64,000 bases of DNA from Bretschneidera sinensis. Taxonomy: Eukaryota; Streptophyta; Magnoliopsida; Brassicales; Akaniaceae. Below are positions 25,188-35,591 of this stretch, in pieces. Location of the stretch: assembly GCA_023935145.1 (NCBI GenBank), contig CM043700.1, positions 27,784,501-27,848,500 on the forward strand, in the 5' to 3' direction. Position 1 is the stretch's first letter. Every line of letters starts with the position of its first letter. A model generated the notes under the pieces. It saw nothing but the letters and a program-made list of their open reading frames with translations, was not told the origin of the DNA and searched no databases. The position numbers were made by a program, and so were the translations under genes.

Positions 25188-25294
25188 TTGAAGGAAAAAA
25201 ACACTTGACAGGAAAGAAATTTCAAAACTCCAACAACTTGATTAGAAGAAAACTGGAGACTTGATAGAGTAAAATGGCAAGCCAAACGGGGAAA

Positions 25295-25300
25295 TATATA
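25295..25300 (-). promoter_or_regulatory. TATA box of HPt-A
   Basis: TATATA on the minus strand, in the context GGCTATATATTTCCCC, about 110 bases before the ATG. The aligned position in HPt-B (about 43011-43022) reads GGCTATTTATTTCTCC, a weaker match. Confidence 0.5.
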
Positions 25301-25409
25301 GCCGGAAAAAAATAGCCAAGAGCAAACACATGCAATGACTGGTTCTGCAAAGTGAGATTACAGCATCTGAGACTTTTGATTATTAGAAATAATCAGTTGC
25401 AGCCAACAA

Positions 25410-26118
25410 TTTCACCTCTGTATCTATCAAGCGAAAGCCATGAAAATCGCTACGTGTTGTATATAATAACCATGTGATTAAGTTATTTTGACAACTAAAA
25501 ATATGATTTAAGGTGATTTGATGAACGTTAACAAGTGGTCAACTTAAGTAATTTACACATTAGCATTAATATGGTAATGAAGCAGTAGAACATTTCCATT
25601 TCAATAATGAATTTGCATTTTGAAAACTTTTAAGAAAGTACATCAGATTTTGTGCATCTTTTCTCTGGATTGTGTAATTAATGATTAGGATTCTTAGACT
25701 TTCTAATAGATTTGAAAGAAATAGGAATACTACCTTGAATAGCCATTGATGCGTCAACGACTAAGATTTCACCTCTATATCTATCAAGCGAAAGCCATCA
25801 AAATCACTGTGTTGTATATAATAACCATGTGATTAAGTTATATTGACAAATTAAGGTGATTTGATGAACGTTAACATGTGGTCAAGTAAGTAATTTACGG
25901 GTCAGCATTAACCATATGTAACTTATGGTAATGAAGCAGTAGAACATTTCCATTTCAATAATGAATTTGCATTTTGAAAACTTTTAAGAAACTATATCAG
26001 ATTTTGCATCTTTTCTCTAGATTGTGAAATTAATGATTAGGATTCTTAGACTTTCTAATAGATTTGAAAGAAATAGGAATACTACCTTGAATAGCCATTG
26101 ATGCGTCAACAACTAAGA
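25410..26118. repeat. Tandem duplication (about 355 bp x2) upstream of HPt-A
   Basis: Units 25410-25766 and 25767-26118 match nearly throughout, beginning TTTCACCTCT and ending near ACTAAGA. Each holds about 165 bases (from ATGAAGCAGTAGAACATTTC to near the unit end) that are missing at the aligned site upstream of HPt-B (43310-43330). HPt-B has only one unit. Order of events inferred: insertion first, then tandem duplication. Confidence 0.88.
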
Positions 26119-27335
26119 TTTTACCATGTAGCGTATAAATGGCAAATCGCATGTGCCATTGAGTGATTGTATGCTAGGCTACAAGTACCATATAGTGCTT
26201 ACAATGTTGTTTTTTTAAGTAAAGGGAAGAGGAGTTTCAAACCCTGCACTTTGGACAGAGATTTTGATGCCTCTCAGTGTGGAAGCTACAATGTTGCTTT
26301 TACTAAAGCAAAGAACAATATATATATGTGTGTGTAGTGTCACTCTTCTCTTATTAATGGTTTGTGTACTTCAAATATTTTTATTAATACTTATAATGAC
26401 ACGTGTTAAATTTTTTATTACCAAACAAATGTCTACATGCATACATATAAATGTATATTATTTGAGGAAATTATATACAAAAGGCTGATTATAAAATAAA
26501 CATATTTTTGGTTGAGTTTACCTTAATCTTTAAAGAATACATTGATATATACAGTATTGTTTCTTAGTTTATCCAATCAGTAATACCTTCAATACAATTT
26601 GACAAATTTCTGATGATTTGAACGAAAAGCATGACAAGGGTAAACACTCTTTTCACTTGCAAGTAGACACACACATAAAAAATATGTAAAAATTTAGCTT
26701 CCTACAAATTATGGGTATCGAATGGTTACCACTATTTGAATCAAAAGGGGGAAAAAAAAAGTGAGACTAATACTGGAATTTCTTTCTAGTTTCACACAAT
26801 ATTGTATTTTTATTTTTATTTTCTGTAATACTATTTTAATTTCCATTCTTACTAATCTTAATTCTTCATGTATGCCCCAAGGAACAGTCTTATCATCTTT
26901 TCTTTTAACTCTGTGTTTCTATTGAGGGGAATAGAAAGAAAGGAAATGAAGGACTTCATGTACCTCTTCAATAAACGTTAAATTTTATGACGAGATACAT
27001 GTATCCCTTTTGTTTTTTTCCTTTCATTCCCCCCAATCTAAACGCACTAGTTTTAATCTTGACCAAACCCATTGTAAATCAGGAGTGATATCTAGCATTT
27101 GCCAGTAACAAACCGATTATGGTTGTTACTAAAGAGCAGTTATTTGCAAGTGATCAGCTCTGTACAAATCGGCAGGGATAGTTCGTAGCTGATGGTTACT
27201 AGCCTGCTACATGAGGATTTGTTCATTAAAGAACTGGTGGAACATCACTAGATCAATATTCCTGCCAATCTCATAGGAAACGTTGGACATTGGTAAAGAG
27301 AGGAGGAAGAGCAAATTATTTTGGTACTCCCCTCT
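26119..27335. other. Spacer between HPt-A and the PP2C exon remnant
   Basis: This is the unit 1 counterpart of 43330-44756 in unit 2, with matching blocks throughout (for example GTTACTAAAGAGCAGTTATT). In unit 2 it separates a living HPt gene from a living PP2C gene. No coding frame of its own was recognised. Confidence 0.6.
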
Positions 27336-27639
27336 ACTTTGAGGGCATTTTCACTTGGATTTTAGATCAACAACAATGATGGAAACATAATCAGAACTGT
27401 TTCTGTAATACGCAATTTAAATGAGGTTATCATCTACGACTTGCGCTAGACAAATGCCATCAGCCATCATGGACCTGCGCCTTCGTCTTAGAAGATGGCG
27501 AGCCACCTTTCCCACTTCTTAGTTTGTCATAACGTCCCAAAGACCCTGACTTCCCAAAATCAAACTCTCATCGTCGTCAAGCCTTGTCATGAAAGTAATC
27601 TCAGGCACTGGAATTATCCATGGCCGTAAATACAGATTG
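27336..27639 (-). pseudogene. Duplicated last exon of PP2C, dead
   Basis: Counterpart of PP2C exon 4 at 44757-45067. The minus-strand translation follows the parent ([27 protein letters not shown]). A stop falls after DVMTN and another near IAYYRNSS. The metal-binding Asp in the parent's ASDGLWD is replaced (GSQGLWD), and the parental stop codon is lost in a small deletion. The acceptor CAG is now AAG. No PP2C exons 1-3 lie nearby, so the exon arrived alone with the duplication and never formed a complete gene. Confidence 0.87.
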
Positions 27640-28061
27640 CTTAAAACACATCCAATAAGCAATAAGCACCAGAAGAAAGATTAATCATGCATATGATAAG
27701 GTAGAACAAAATTAATGATTAAATTTCATCGGATGTCTCTGAAATTACAATGCATTAAAGTTTTGATATTAAATTCTTCTTCAATCAACAAGCTAGCGAG
27801 TCAAAGTTAAATTTGGGTTGTTCAACCAAGCTAAGATTCCCTAGAGTGTTTTTTTATAAATAAAAATTGTATAAAAAAACCAAAGAAAGCAATCAATATA
27901 CAAGAACTATCCTTCATGATAATAAATCTTTCGAACCTATGAGATTATCATCATTAAAAAAAATTGCCTTGTTGAACAATCTATCTTGAATCACCTTAGG
28001 AGACATGTTTACACCATCGAAAGCCCTTTTATACGACTTATTCCAAATAAGCCAAAAAGGA

Positions 28062-29357
28062 TGTTAAGAATATTAGGATTAAAGGGTATCTTTGTAATAT
28101 CATGCTATTGTGTTGTCTATATATAGGATTACTAACCTTCGGGTTAGTAAACCATTGTGTTCTCCAGCCACCCTATCTCTCTTCTTCCTCTCTAACACAC
28201 TGTCCAAACCCTAAATACATAATCTCAACATGGTATTAGAGCGAGTTTGTGATTTTGGTGGTTCTCACTAAACCTTTGTAAAAAAAAAAAAAACACACAC
28301 ACACACACACAATATATTTAGTTAGGTTTAGAATGTGTTTTTAATTTTTATTATGTTTTCCTTCCTTTTTCGACACATCGCTGGTTTTTCTTCTTCTATG
28401 ATGTTAGTTGGTTTGATTTCTGGTGGTTTGCATCTTCTCTAGCACAGGTCAGGTGGGTTAGTTTGTAACCCGGATCAGGTCCGACGATATGTGACACGCA
28501 TGTAGGCTGAAATGGGTTACGTCGGCGATGAATTGGTCGACTAAGTCTTCTAGTCACGATGTTGTGGTCCGTTTGGTCTTGCAACGTCGAGATGTTGCAG
28601 AATGAAGAATAAATCCTCAGAAAATTCTCCTCTGGCGCCATCTGATTCCGTAGCATTTTAGTGATTGGTGACCACAGTCACGTTCACTTTGTTCCGGTGA
28701 CAAAAATCCATCCACGACAACTGTATGTCATCAAGTCTACCTGGACCCATTTCTATTGGTGAGGAAGAAGAAAAAGTAATAAAAGAAGAAGGAAAATAAG
28801 AGTTCTAACCCTAAACCTTACCCGGATCCAAGTCATATTGCCATTGTTTTAATGAAGAAAGCCCAATCCGACTCGTTTGGTGGATCCAACCCATGTGAAG
28901 CAACCCATTTCTATCTAAGTCAAAGTCAAGATGAAGTCAGCCTTATCAACCCTACGTTGTGGGTCCCTTCTATTTAGTTTCCCCGAATCTTGTGCGAATC
29001 GTGTTGATTCTATGTCGTTAGGTCATGTTAACCTAATTGTTATCGTGGGTCTTGTGGACCCTAGATGTTCTTATAGGTTTGGATTTATTTGTATCAGATT
29101 GGATGGACCTATTGGTTATGATATGGTTTTATGTGTAACAAGTCAGAGCATGTATATGCTCCAACTTGAGGGGGAGTGTTAAAGTGATAGAGTTAAGAGG
29201 TATCTTTGTAATCTCGCACAAATGATGTTATTTATATATAAAACTACTAACCTTAGAGTTGGTAAGTAATTGTGTTCACTAGCCACCCTCTGTCTCTCCT
29301 CTCTGTCTCTCTTCTCCATCTCTATCTCGTCTAAACCCTAAATACATAATCCCAATA
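28062..29357 (+). mobile_element. Small non-autonomous LTR retrotransposon inside the LINE
   Basis: LTRs at 28062-28230 (169 bp) and 29177-29357 (181 bp), beginning TGTTAA and ending at A after AATACATAAT. A primer-binding site TGGTATTAGAGC (tRNA-Met type) starts at 28231, and a polypurine tract GAGGGGGAG abuts the 3' LTR. The 0.95-kb interior has no retroviral-type protein domain that I can recognise. The same element occupies the equivalent place in unit 2 (45510-46503), so it inserted before the duplication. The right flank GAGAA equals the left flank GAGAA in unit 2, which together give the target duplication. Confidence 0.85.
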
Positions 29358-30042
29358 GAGAAAAATCATAGAAGAAGACTTCCTAATCTTCTTAGAAACT
29401 CGTAAACCACTCAAAACTCAAATTTTGTCTCTCACGACATTAGTATCCACCAAAAAGATACTCAAAATAAGCCATTCTTCATAATCTTCTAGTCAATTAG
29501 CACTCCAACAAAAGATAACATATGAGAACTTAGCACATTCTATACAAATATAATACCTATTAGCAAGCACTTTCCCCATTCTTTGAAGATAGTCAATAGT
29601 AAATATCTTAACCCAAGACTAAACAAAGACAATTTTTTAGTGGCATAAGAATTCTTTAAAACCTTCCAAGGATAAGTGTTCCTCAGTGAGTGTATTTTGG
29701 TGAGGACTTACCACCTTCTCAATAACTTTCTTCAATCTAAAAGTAAGAAACTTCAAGATAATCTTATAAAAAAAAAGTTTGTTCAATCCGAAGCATCGAG
29801 TCACTATCAATATAATCAAAGTCCATATCATCCAAGTTCAGTCTACAATTACACGTCTATGTATAAAGGTTCTTGTAAAAGCCACATATGGCTTCCTTCA
29901 TTCCTTCTCACGAACAGAGAGCCATCAACCTCAATGGCACTTAAGAAGTTATACATTCTATGATTGTTAGCCATTTTGTGGAAGTGTTTATATCAACTTC
30001 CGTAGCGAAATTTCTCTAGACTTTTGTTATTAAGAAATTTTT

Positions 30043-30423
30043 TCATAGATGTGAACTTGAAATGTTCCTTCTTGACCCAACCTTTCTCTCTTTATCCTCA
30101 CTAGAAAGATCCACAAGAAGCTCTTTTTCATCATATCTAATAATCTTTCCCGTCAAGGCATTAAGAATGGAGTTAACATTCCCCATATTAGTCTTTTTAT
30201 TCAATCTTTTCCACTTGTCTTTAAGAGTCTTCATTTTCGAAGCCACAACATAACTAGCATAACCTTCAATATTATAACTATTCCACCACCCCTTGACAAG
30301 ATCATTAGAGTCGTCCATCATATTTTCAAACCTAAATGGTGTAGGTCCCCAAGTTAAACCCCTCACTTCAAGAACAATAAGATAATGATCAAAGGTAAGA
30401 GGATACAAAAGTTTTTGAATCAA
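30043..30423 (-). pseudogene. LINE endonuclease-RT linker fragment
   Basis: The 126-residue frame contains FDHYLIVLEVRG, PFRFENMMDDSNDL, VKGWWNSYNIEGYASYVVAS and KMKTLKDKWKRLNK. This is the conserved linker after the endonuclease domain of plant L1 elements. Upstream endonuclease sequence continues to about 30560 but is broken by stops. Confidence 0.8.
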
Positions 30424-30685
30424 TCTAGAAAAAAGAGCCTCCTATCAACTGGTGACAAGAATATCATTAATCCTAAAGTAAGATTGTGTCTTTGAAAAAT
30501 GCAGCCAACTAGAGGATCCTTCTAAGAGATGTAAGTCAACGAAACCATAGATCCACACAAACTCCAAGGACTCCCTCATAGAAGTATATTTGAATACACA
30601 CCAATTTTCTTATAAAGTTTTTTAAAAAAAAAACAATTGATTTAGTATATGATTGAAAATATAAAGTTATGGAGACTCAAATTTG

Positions 30686-30965
30686 ATAGCATGATTGAAA
30701 ATATAAAAATATTACCTAAACTAATTATAACTCAAACATCAAAATGTACATATTCGTATTGATTGTTGGATGATAATTTTAAAAAAGAAAAAACACTTTC
30801 CTTTGTTTTATAAATTGAAATTATAAGTATATGAATATATTTAGGATATGAATTGATATTTTAAAAGTCTAAAGGGACAAAAGTACAAATATACTTTTCA
30901 AAATTTCCTTTGTGATTTGAGATTTTAACAATCTAGTTAATAAGAAATGTAAAATAATTGTCAAG
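30686..30965 (+). repeat. Right copy of the 280-bp direct repeat; start of duplication unit 2
   Basis: Matches 23018-23297. In unit 1 this repeat runs straight into the HPt-A 3' flank. Here it is separated from the HPt-B 3' flank by about 1 kb of extra DNA plus the CACTA transposon. Confidence 0.82.
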
Positions 30966-32011
30966 TGCAGTATTTTCTTTTTGTGATGTATACAAAGATA
31001 TTTTTTTAGTCTTATTTGGAAAAAAGACTATCGAATAAAGAGAAATAAAAAAAAAAGTAGAAAAAGAAAAATCTAAGATGCATGTGCCCAAAGTAAATTA
31101 CCATATGTCTCCAAAAAACAAAATGACTTAATTTTATTATAAAGTATAGCAAAAGAAAAGACGTGGATCACACCGGAAAGCGATTTGCTTCAGTTTTAAT
31201 GTAGATATAGATATGAGCAGTGCTAGGAAAACTTTCAAAATAGCCTCTCATTTCAACTATTCACCTTGCAGAAATAATCACACTTGCTACGGTGACAAAC
31301 AATATTTTTTTTAAAGTTAAAATAATTATTTATCACTAAAAATTCTATTTATGTTACTCAATTAATAATTCACTTATGACTATTAAAAATTGGTGGTTAT
31401 TTTGTGGGTTCATTTATCATTTCTCTATACTTCTGTAGATAAAGATTAGCATTATACATTCTTTTTAGCTTATACATTTTTTTTCTCGATTTCCCATTCA
31501 TTTGGATTTGATCATGTAAGTCAACCAAGGAGGCCCATGGCTTAAATCTGTCCCATTTAGGCCCATCATTGTCGAATCTAATTGGGCTGAGTTTAGAATA
31601 TATCAGCTTAAATAGGAAAGGAACTAGGAAAATGATCTCAAATTGACACCGCCCACAGAAATTGGCAATTTTTTTAAAGTCAAATCCTTTTTTTTTTTTT
31701 TTTTTTTTTTTATTTTAGTCAAATTTTGTTTTAATGTTTCCTTTTGTAATACGAGTCACTAGAAAAGTTCAAGTACCGTGTGTCATGCCATGCAAAATTT
31801 CAGATCTCCTTCACAGAGAAGGTGTCATAATTCCATTCAAGCTACAATACACATACAGGAGAGAGAGGGAGAGACAGATCACTACTAAAACAAACTTATT
31901 TTTAGATAATAGGAATTAAAGTTTCCGGATTCTTAAAACAAGAACACTAACTAGCTAGAGGGTTTCCTAAAAGATTAGAGAAACCTTCTACAGACTCACA
32001 TAACGTCACCA
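30966..32011. other. Extra DNA in unit 2, no gene seen
   Basis: Absent from the matching point of unit 1 (about 23291-23297). It contains a poly-T run (about 31688-31711) and several GGCCCA motifs near 31530-31565, but no coding frame or clear terminal repeats. It could be an insertion into unit 2 or a deletion from unit 1. Confidence 0.5.
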
Positions 32012-32274
32012 ACACTATAAAAAATTAACATTTATTGATGATCAAAATCTATTGGTAAAGACTAAAAAACCGTCGGTATAGATCATTTTGGATTATACCG
32101 ACAGTTTTGAAAAGCGTAGTAATAAACAACGTAGCAATAAGAATATACTAACAGCTTTTTGATCGTCAGTATAGACAAAAAAACTTTACTTATGGTTTCG
32201 AGCATTTTCGTGACATTTTAAACAGTTGTTTATATATAAAAACACTAAACTTGTACTTAAAATACAGGTATATG

Positions 32275-32280
<6 letters not shown>

Positions 32281-32364
<84 letters not shown>
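32281..32364. repeat. Compound (AT)25(AC)n microsatellite
   Basis: An uninterrupted AT run of 50 bases (32281-32330) is followed by about 33 bases of AC. It lies in the left subterminal part of the CACTA element. Length polymorphism is likely. Confidence 0.92.
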
Positions 32365-32365
<1 letters not shown>

Positions 32366-32521
32366 AAGTTGGTAAAAATTACTTTTTTCAAATAGAAACG
32401 TTGATATTCCTAAGCAGTCCAAAACTTAAGCAATAGTTTGTTAAACGCACACCTGAATGTTGTAGTAGACTACTAGTTAAGATGGGCATCCAATATAAGT
32501 AAGAAGCTTTCGAGGAAGAAT

Positions 32522-32803
32522 CTAGAATTCCCTTTGCCATTTTGAGACTCTGCCTTTATGGTGAGAATGAAGGGAATTCCGCATAATTGACCAGCATATA
32601 TCAGGTACAAAAACAGAACTATCCAATTGATTCTGAGAATTCTTCTGCCAATACATCCCTAACGTTGTGGGAGGGGAAGGAATTTGGGGCACCACCCAGG
32701 ATCCCTCCGGCACCTGACCCAAGCACTCATCATCATCTAATTCTTTTTTAGCAGATCTCAAGATCGGGGAGATTTCAGAGTCTCCACGTTTGTTGCTATC
32801 AGC
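32522..32803 (-). pseudogene. Captured exon resembling the last exon of a BBX18/19-type B-box protein
   Basis: On the minus strand an acceptor-like TAG at 32806-32804 precedes an open frame that ends at a stop (32524-32522). The frame reads DSNKRGDSEISPILRS, then KKELDDDECLGQVPEGSWVV, then PQIPSPPTTLGMYWQK, FVPDICWSIM and a basic end KWQREF. The VPQ(I/L)PSPPT and FVPDI motifs with a basic C terminus recall the tail of double B-box (DBB1/BBX18-19) zinc-finger proteins; this identification is from memory. The exon lies inside the CACTA element with no upstream B-box exons visible, so it is most likely a transposon-captured gene fragment. Confidence 0.5.
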
Positions 32804-32827
32804 CTAGCCGAAACTAAACAATGTTAT

Positions 32828-32986
32828 TGTTGAATTTAAGAGAGGAAGTGAGACAATACAAAGAGAAGAATTGTATTGAATGGTGTAATTTACTTACAAA
32901 GGGAGCTATCCTATTTATATAAGCTAATAGGAGAAGTAAAGCTATACACAACCAATGTGGGACTAAGCCCATATAATACATTAACA
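32828..32986 (-). repeat. 3' LTR of the young Copia
   Basis: 159 bp, TGTTGAATTT...ATTAACA as written on the plus strand. Reading through, it shows no difference from 37139-37297. Confidence 0.95.
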
Positions 32987-32999
32987 TCCCCCCTCAAAC

Positions 33000-35570
33000 T
33001 CAAGGTGGTAAGTGGGAGGTGAACTTGAGTTTGGAAACCAGAGAGTGAAAGCGTCCGGGTGGATGAGCCTTAGTGAAAATGTCAGCTGTCTGATCGGCTG
33101 AACTGACGGATTGTAGACGAACCGTATTCTGGAGAATGTGATCACGGATGAAGTGGATATCATTCTCGATGTGTTTTGTACGCTCGTGGAAGACATCATT
33201 GTGAGCAATCTGAATAGCACTCCTGTTGTCACAGTGTAGGATAGTGGCAGCAGGAGAAGAGATACCCATGTCAGCGAGTAGCCATCGAAGCCAGAGAAGT
33301 TCTTGAGTTGCATCAGCCATGGCACGATATTCAGCTTCAGTACTGGAGCGAGCAACCACAGTTTGTTTCTTACTACGCCAGGAAATGAGAGAATTGCCCA
33401 AAAAGAAACAGTAACCAGTGGTTGAACGTCTGTCGGTGGGGTCTCCGGCCCAATCGGCATCAGAATAGGCTTGTAAAACCGGGGCAGACTGTGCTGAGAA
33501 ATGAAGCCCATGAAATAAAGTACCCTTGACGTACCTAAGAATGCGAAGAGCAGCCGAGTAATGGGTGGTCCGAGGAGCGGACAAGAACCGACTGACCTGA
33601 TGAACGGCATAGGCAATGTCAGGGCGAGTGACAGTAAGATATACAAGACTTCCAACCAGTTGACGATATAGAGTGGCATCCTGAAGAGGTGAACCATCGA
33701 GTGGGGTAAGTCTGACATTCGGCTCGAGAAGAGTAGTAGCAGTGGTTGAGTCAGTGATCCCAGCCTTGGAAAGGAGGTCCGAGGCATATTTGGCATGAGA
33801 GAGAAAAAATCCATCAGAATTAGATGAGACTTCGAGGCCAAGAAAATAGGTGAGCACGCCAAGATCTTTCATCTCGAATTGGCCACTGAGAAACTTTTTG
33901 AGTTCAGAAATACCATGTGGATCATCTCCAGTAATAACCATATCATCCACGTACAGTAAAAGAAGGATAATACCGTTGGCAGTATGGCGGATAAACAGAG
34001 CCGAATCATGAGCACTCGGTGTGAACCCAAACTGATGAATGGTAGTGCTGAATTTGGCAAACCAGGCACGTGGAGCTTGTTTTAAACCATATAAGGCACG
34101 ACGAAGGCGACAAACTTTGTTTCGAGTGGCATCCAAGCCGGGAGGTGTATGCATATAGACTTCTTCAAGAAGTTCCCCATTCAGAAATGCATTTTTGACA
34201 TCCATTTGAAATAGAGTCCATCTTCGAATGGCGGCGACAGCAATGAGTGTACGGACAGATGTGAGCCTCGCCACTGGAGCAAATGTCTCTTCATAGTCAA
34301 TGCCATATTCCTGAGCAAATCCCTTGGCAACAAGTCGGGCTTTATATCGTTCAATAGAGCCATCAGAAAGTGTCTTGATCTTAAACACCCATTTGCACCC
34401 AATAGGAGTTTTTCCAGCGGGTAGATCAACAATATCCCATGTATGAGTTTTAGCTAGGGCCTGAAGTTCTTCATCCATTGCTTTCTGCCAAAGAGGATTA
34501 GTACTAGCCTCCTTATAGGATTGAGGCTCATGCAGATGAAGTATAGTGGAAAAACAATGATAATCACAATGGTAATCAGCAAGATGAGAAAGGGGGTGAG
34601 TTACCCTAGTAGATCTGCGGGGGTGATCTGGAGGATGGCTCTCAGAGGGAGTCAGTGCAGACTCATCAGACATAGGAATATCCTCGGGCACGACCGATTG
34701 AGTCAGAGAGGTGAGGTCAGCTGATGGTTCTGGAGCTGGAACTGGGTCTGGGTCTGGAGAGGTAGGATCAACTGGTGGTTCTGGAACGGAAGGGGTGATA
34801 TCAGCTGGTGATTCGGAGGTGGACTCAACAGTACCTGAAACTGGATTCTCAGGAAATAACTTAATAGATGGATCAGTAAAGAATCTAGAGTTAGTGATGG
34901 TTGATATGTCAAATGACCGTAACGAAGAGAACATTTGATGTTCCCAAAAAATGACATGACGAGAGATACGAAGAGTTTTAGAAATAGGATCCCAGCATCG
35001 ATACCCCTTATGTTCAATACCATAACCAATGAAACAACACAGATGAGCCCTTGGTTGTAATTTGTTGTGTTCATGTGGTTTGAGAAGAACAAAACAAGCG
35101 CAACCAAAGACTCTGAGGTTAGAGTAATCATGAGGTTTACCGAAAAGGCGCTCGAATGGAGATTGATTTTGGATTGAAGTGGAAGGGACACGATTGATTG
35201 TGTATACTGCGGTGAACGCAGCATCACCCCAGAAACGTTCAGGACATGATGACGAAATGAGTAGAGCACGAACGGTGTCAAGAATATGTCGATGTTTGCG
35301 TTCAGCTCGTCCATTTTGTTGGGAGGTTCCAGGGCACGAGCGGTGGGGGAGCATGCCATTTTTGTGAAGTAGGTTTAGAAAAGCACGGTCTTTATATTCC
35401 ATTGCATTATCTGAACGAAAAATTTTGATATTCCGAGAGAATTGAGTTTGAACCATAGAAGAAAAATCAGAATATATTTGAAAGAGTTCAGATCTGCTTT
35501 TCATAAGAAACAACCAAGTATAACGAGAATAGTCATCCACAAATATAACAAAATAACGAGCACCACCCAT
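33000..35570 (-). CDS. Copia integrase - reverse transcriptase - RNase H (856 residues)
   Basis: One unbroken frame. The integrase core has FVDDYSRYTW, IFRSDNAMEY and GTSQQNGRAERKHRH (the three acidic catalytic positions). RT has FKIKTLSDGSIERYKARLVA, AFLNGELLEEVYMHTPPG, YGLKQAPRAW and LLLYVDDMVITGDD. RNase H has AYSDADWAGDPTDRRSTTGY, SWRSKKQTVV, STEAEYRAMA and HCDNRSAIQI. It ends just before the 3' LTR. It is the downstream part of a polyprotein whose upstream part lies at 35592-36617. One stop codon (minus TAG, about 35592-35594) parts them, where Copia proteins usually have Trp in SDVWGPSP. The listed start is the first Met after that stop and is not a natural start. Confidence 0.93.
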   Translation of the reverse strand: MGGARYFVIFVDDYSRYTWLFLMKSRSELFQIYSDFSSMVQTQFSRNIKIFRSDNAMEYKDRAFLNLLHKNGMLPHRSCPGTSQQNGRAERKHRHILDTVRALLISSSCPERFWGDAAFTAVYTINRVPSTSIQNQSPFERLFGKPHDYSNLRVFGCACFVLLKPHEHNKLQPRAHLCCFIGYGIEHKGYRCWDPISKTLRISRHVIFWEHQMFSSLRSFDISTITNSRFFTDPSIKLFPENPVSGTVESTSESPADITPSVPEPPVDPTSPDPDPVPAPEPSADLTSLTQSVVPEDIPMSDESALTPSESHPPDHPRRSTRVTHPLSHLADYHCDYHCFSTILHLHEPQSYKEASTNPLWQKAMDEELQALAKTHTWDIVDLPAGKTPIGCKWVFKIKTLSDGSIERYKARLVAKGFAQEYGIDYEETFAPVARLTSVRTLIAVAAIRRWTLFQMDVKNAFLNGELLEEVYMHTPPGLDATRNKVCRLRRALYGLKQAPRAWFAKFSTTIHQFGFTPSAHDSALFIRHTANGIILLLLYVDDMVITGDDPHGISELKKFLSGQFEMKDLGVLTYFLGLEVSSNSDGFFLSHAKYASDLLSKAGITDSTTATTLLEPNVRLTPLDGSPLQDATLYRQLVGSLVYLTVTRPDIAYAVHQVSRFLSAPRTTHYSAALRILRYVKGTLFHGLHFSAQSAPVLQAYSDADWAGDPTDRRSTTGYCFFLGNSLISWRSKKQTVVARSSTEAEYRAMADATQELLWLRWLLADMGISSPAATILHCDNRSAIQIAHNDVFHERTKHIENDIHFIRDHILQNTVRLQSVSSADQTADIFTKAHPPGRFHSLVSKLKFTSHLPP

Positions 35571-35591
35571 TGATGCATGAGGAGAAGGCCC

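Larger units (their letters stand above)
27850..30640 (-). mobile_element. L1-type LINE remnant, split by an LTR element
   Basis: Minus-strand fragments appear in LINE order. They are: endonuclease tail (VDLHLLEGSSSWLHFSKTQS, about 30560-30430); endonuclease-RT linker (DHYLIVLE, TPFRFENMM, KGWWNSYNIEG, 30423-30043); an RT start (YKIILKFLTFRLKKVIEKVV, near 29760); a zf-RVT-like segment (TIDYLQRMGKVLANRYYIC, about 29600-29540); and a tail ([15 protein letters not shown], 28055-28005) on the far side of the LTR element. Most of RT is deleted. The tail is also present in unit 2 (about 45280-45500), inside PP2C intron 3. Boundaries are approximate. Confidence 0.78.

Noticed and set aside
32281..32364. 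Dinucleotide run as coding sequence (61-codon frame with alternating Ile-Tyr and Thr-His)
   Set aside because: It is a microsatellite translated by chance.
32981..33862. 293-codon minus-strand frame overlapping the Copia RT-RNase H
   Set aside because: It is a different frame of the same strand over strongly recognisable RT and RNase H motifs, so it is a shadow.
34703..35359. 218-codon frame overlapping the Copia integrase-RT linker
   Set aside because: An alternate frame through the polyprotein with low-complexity composition; no domain.
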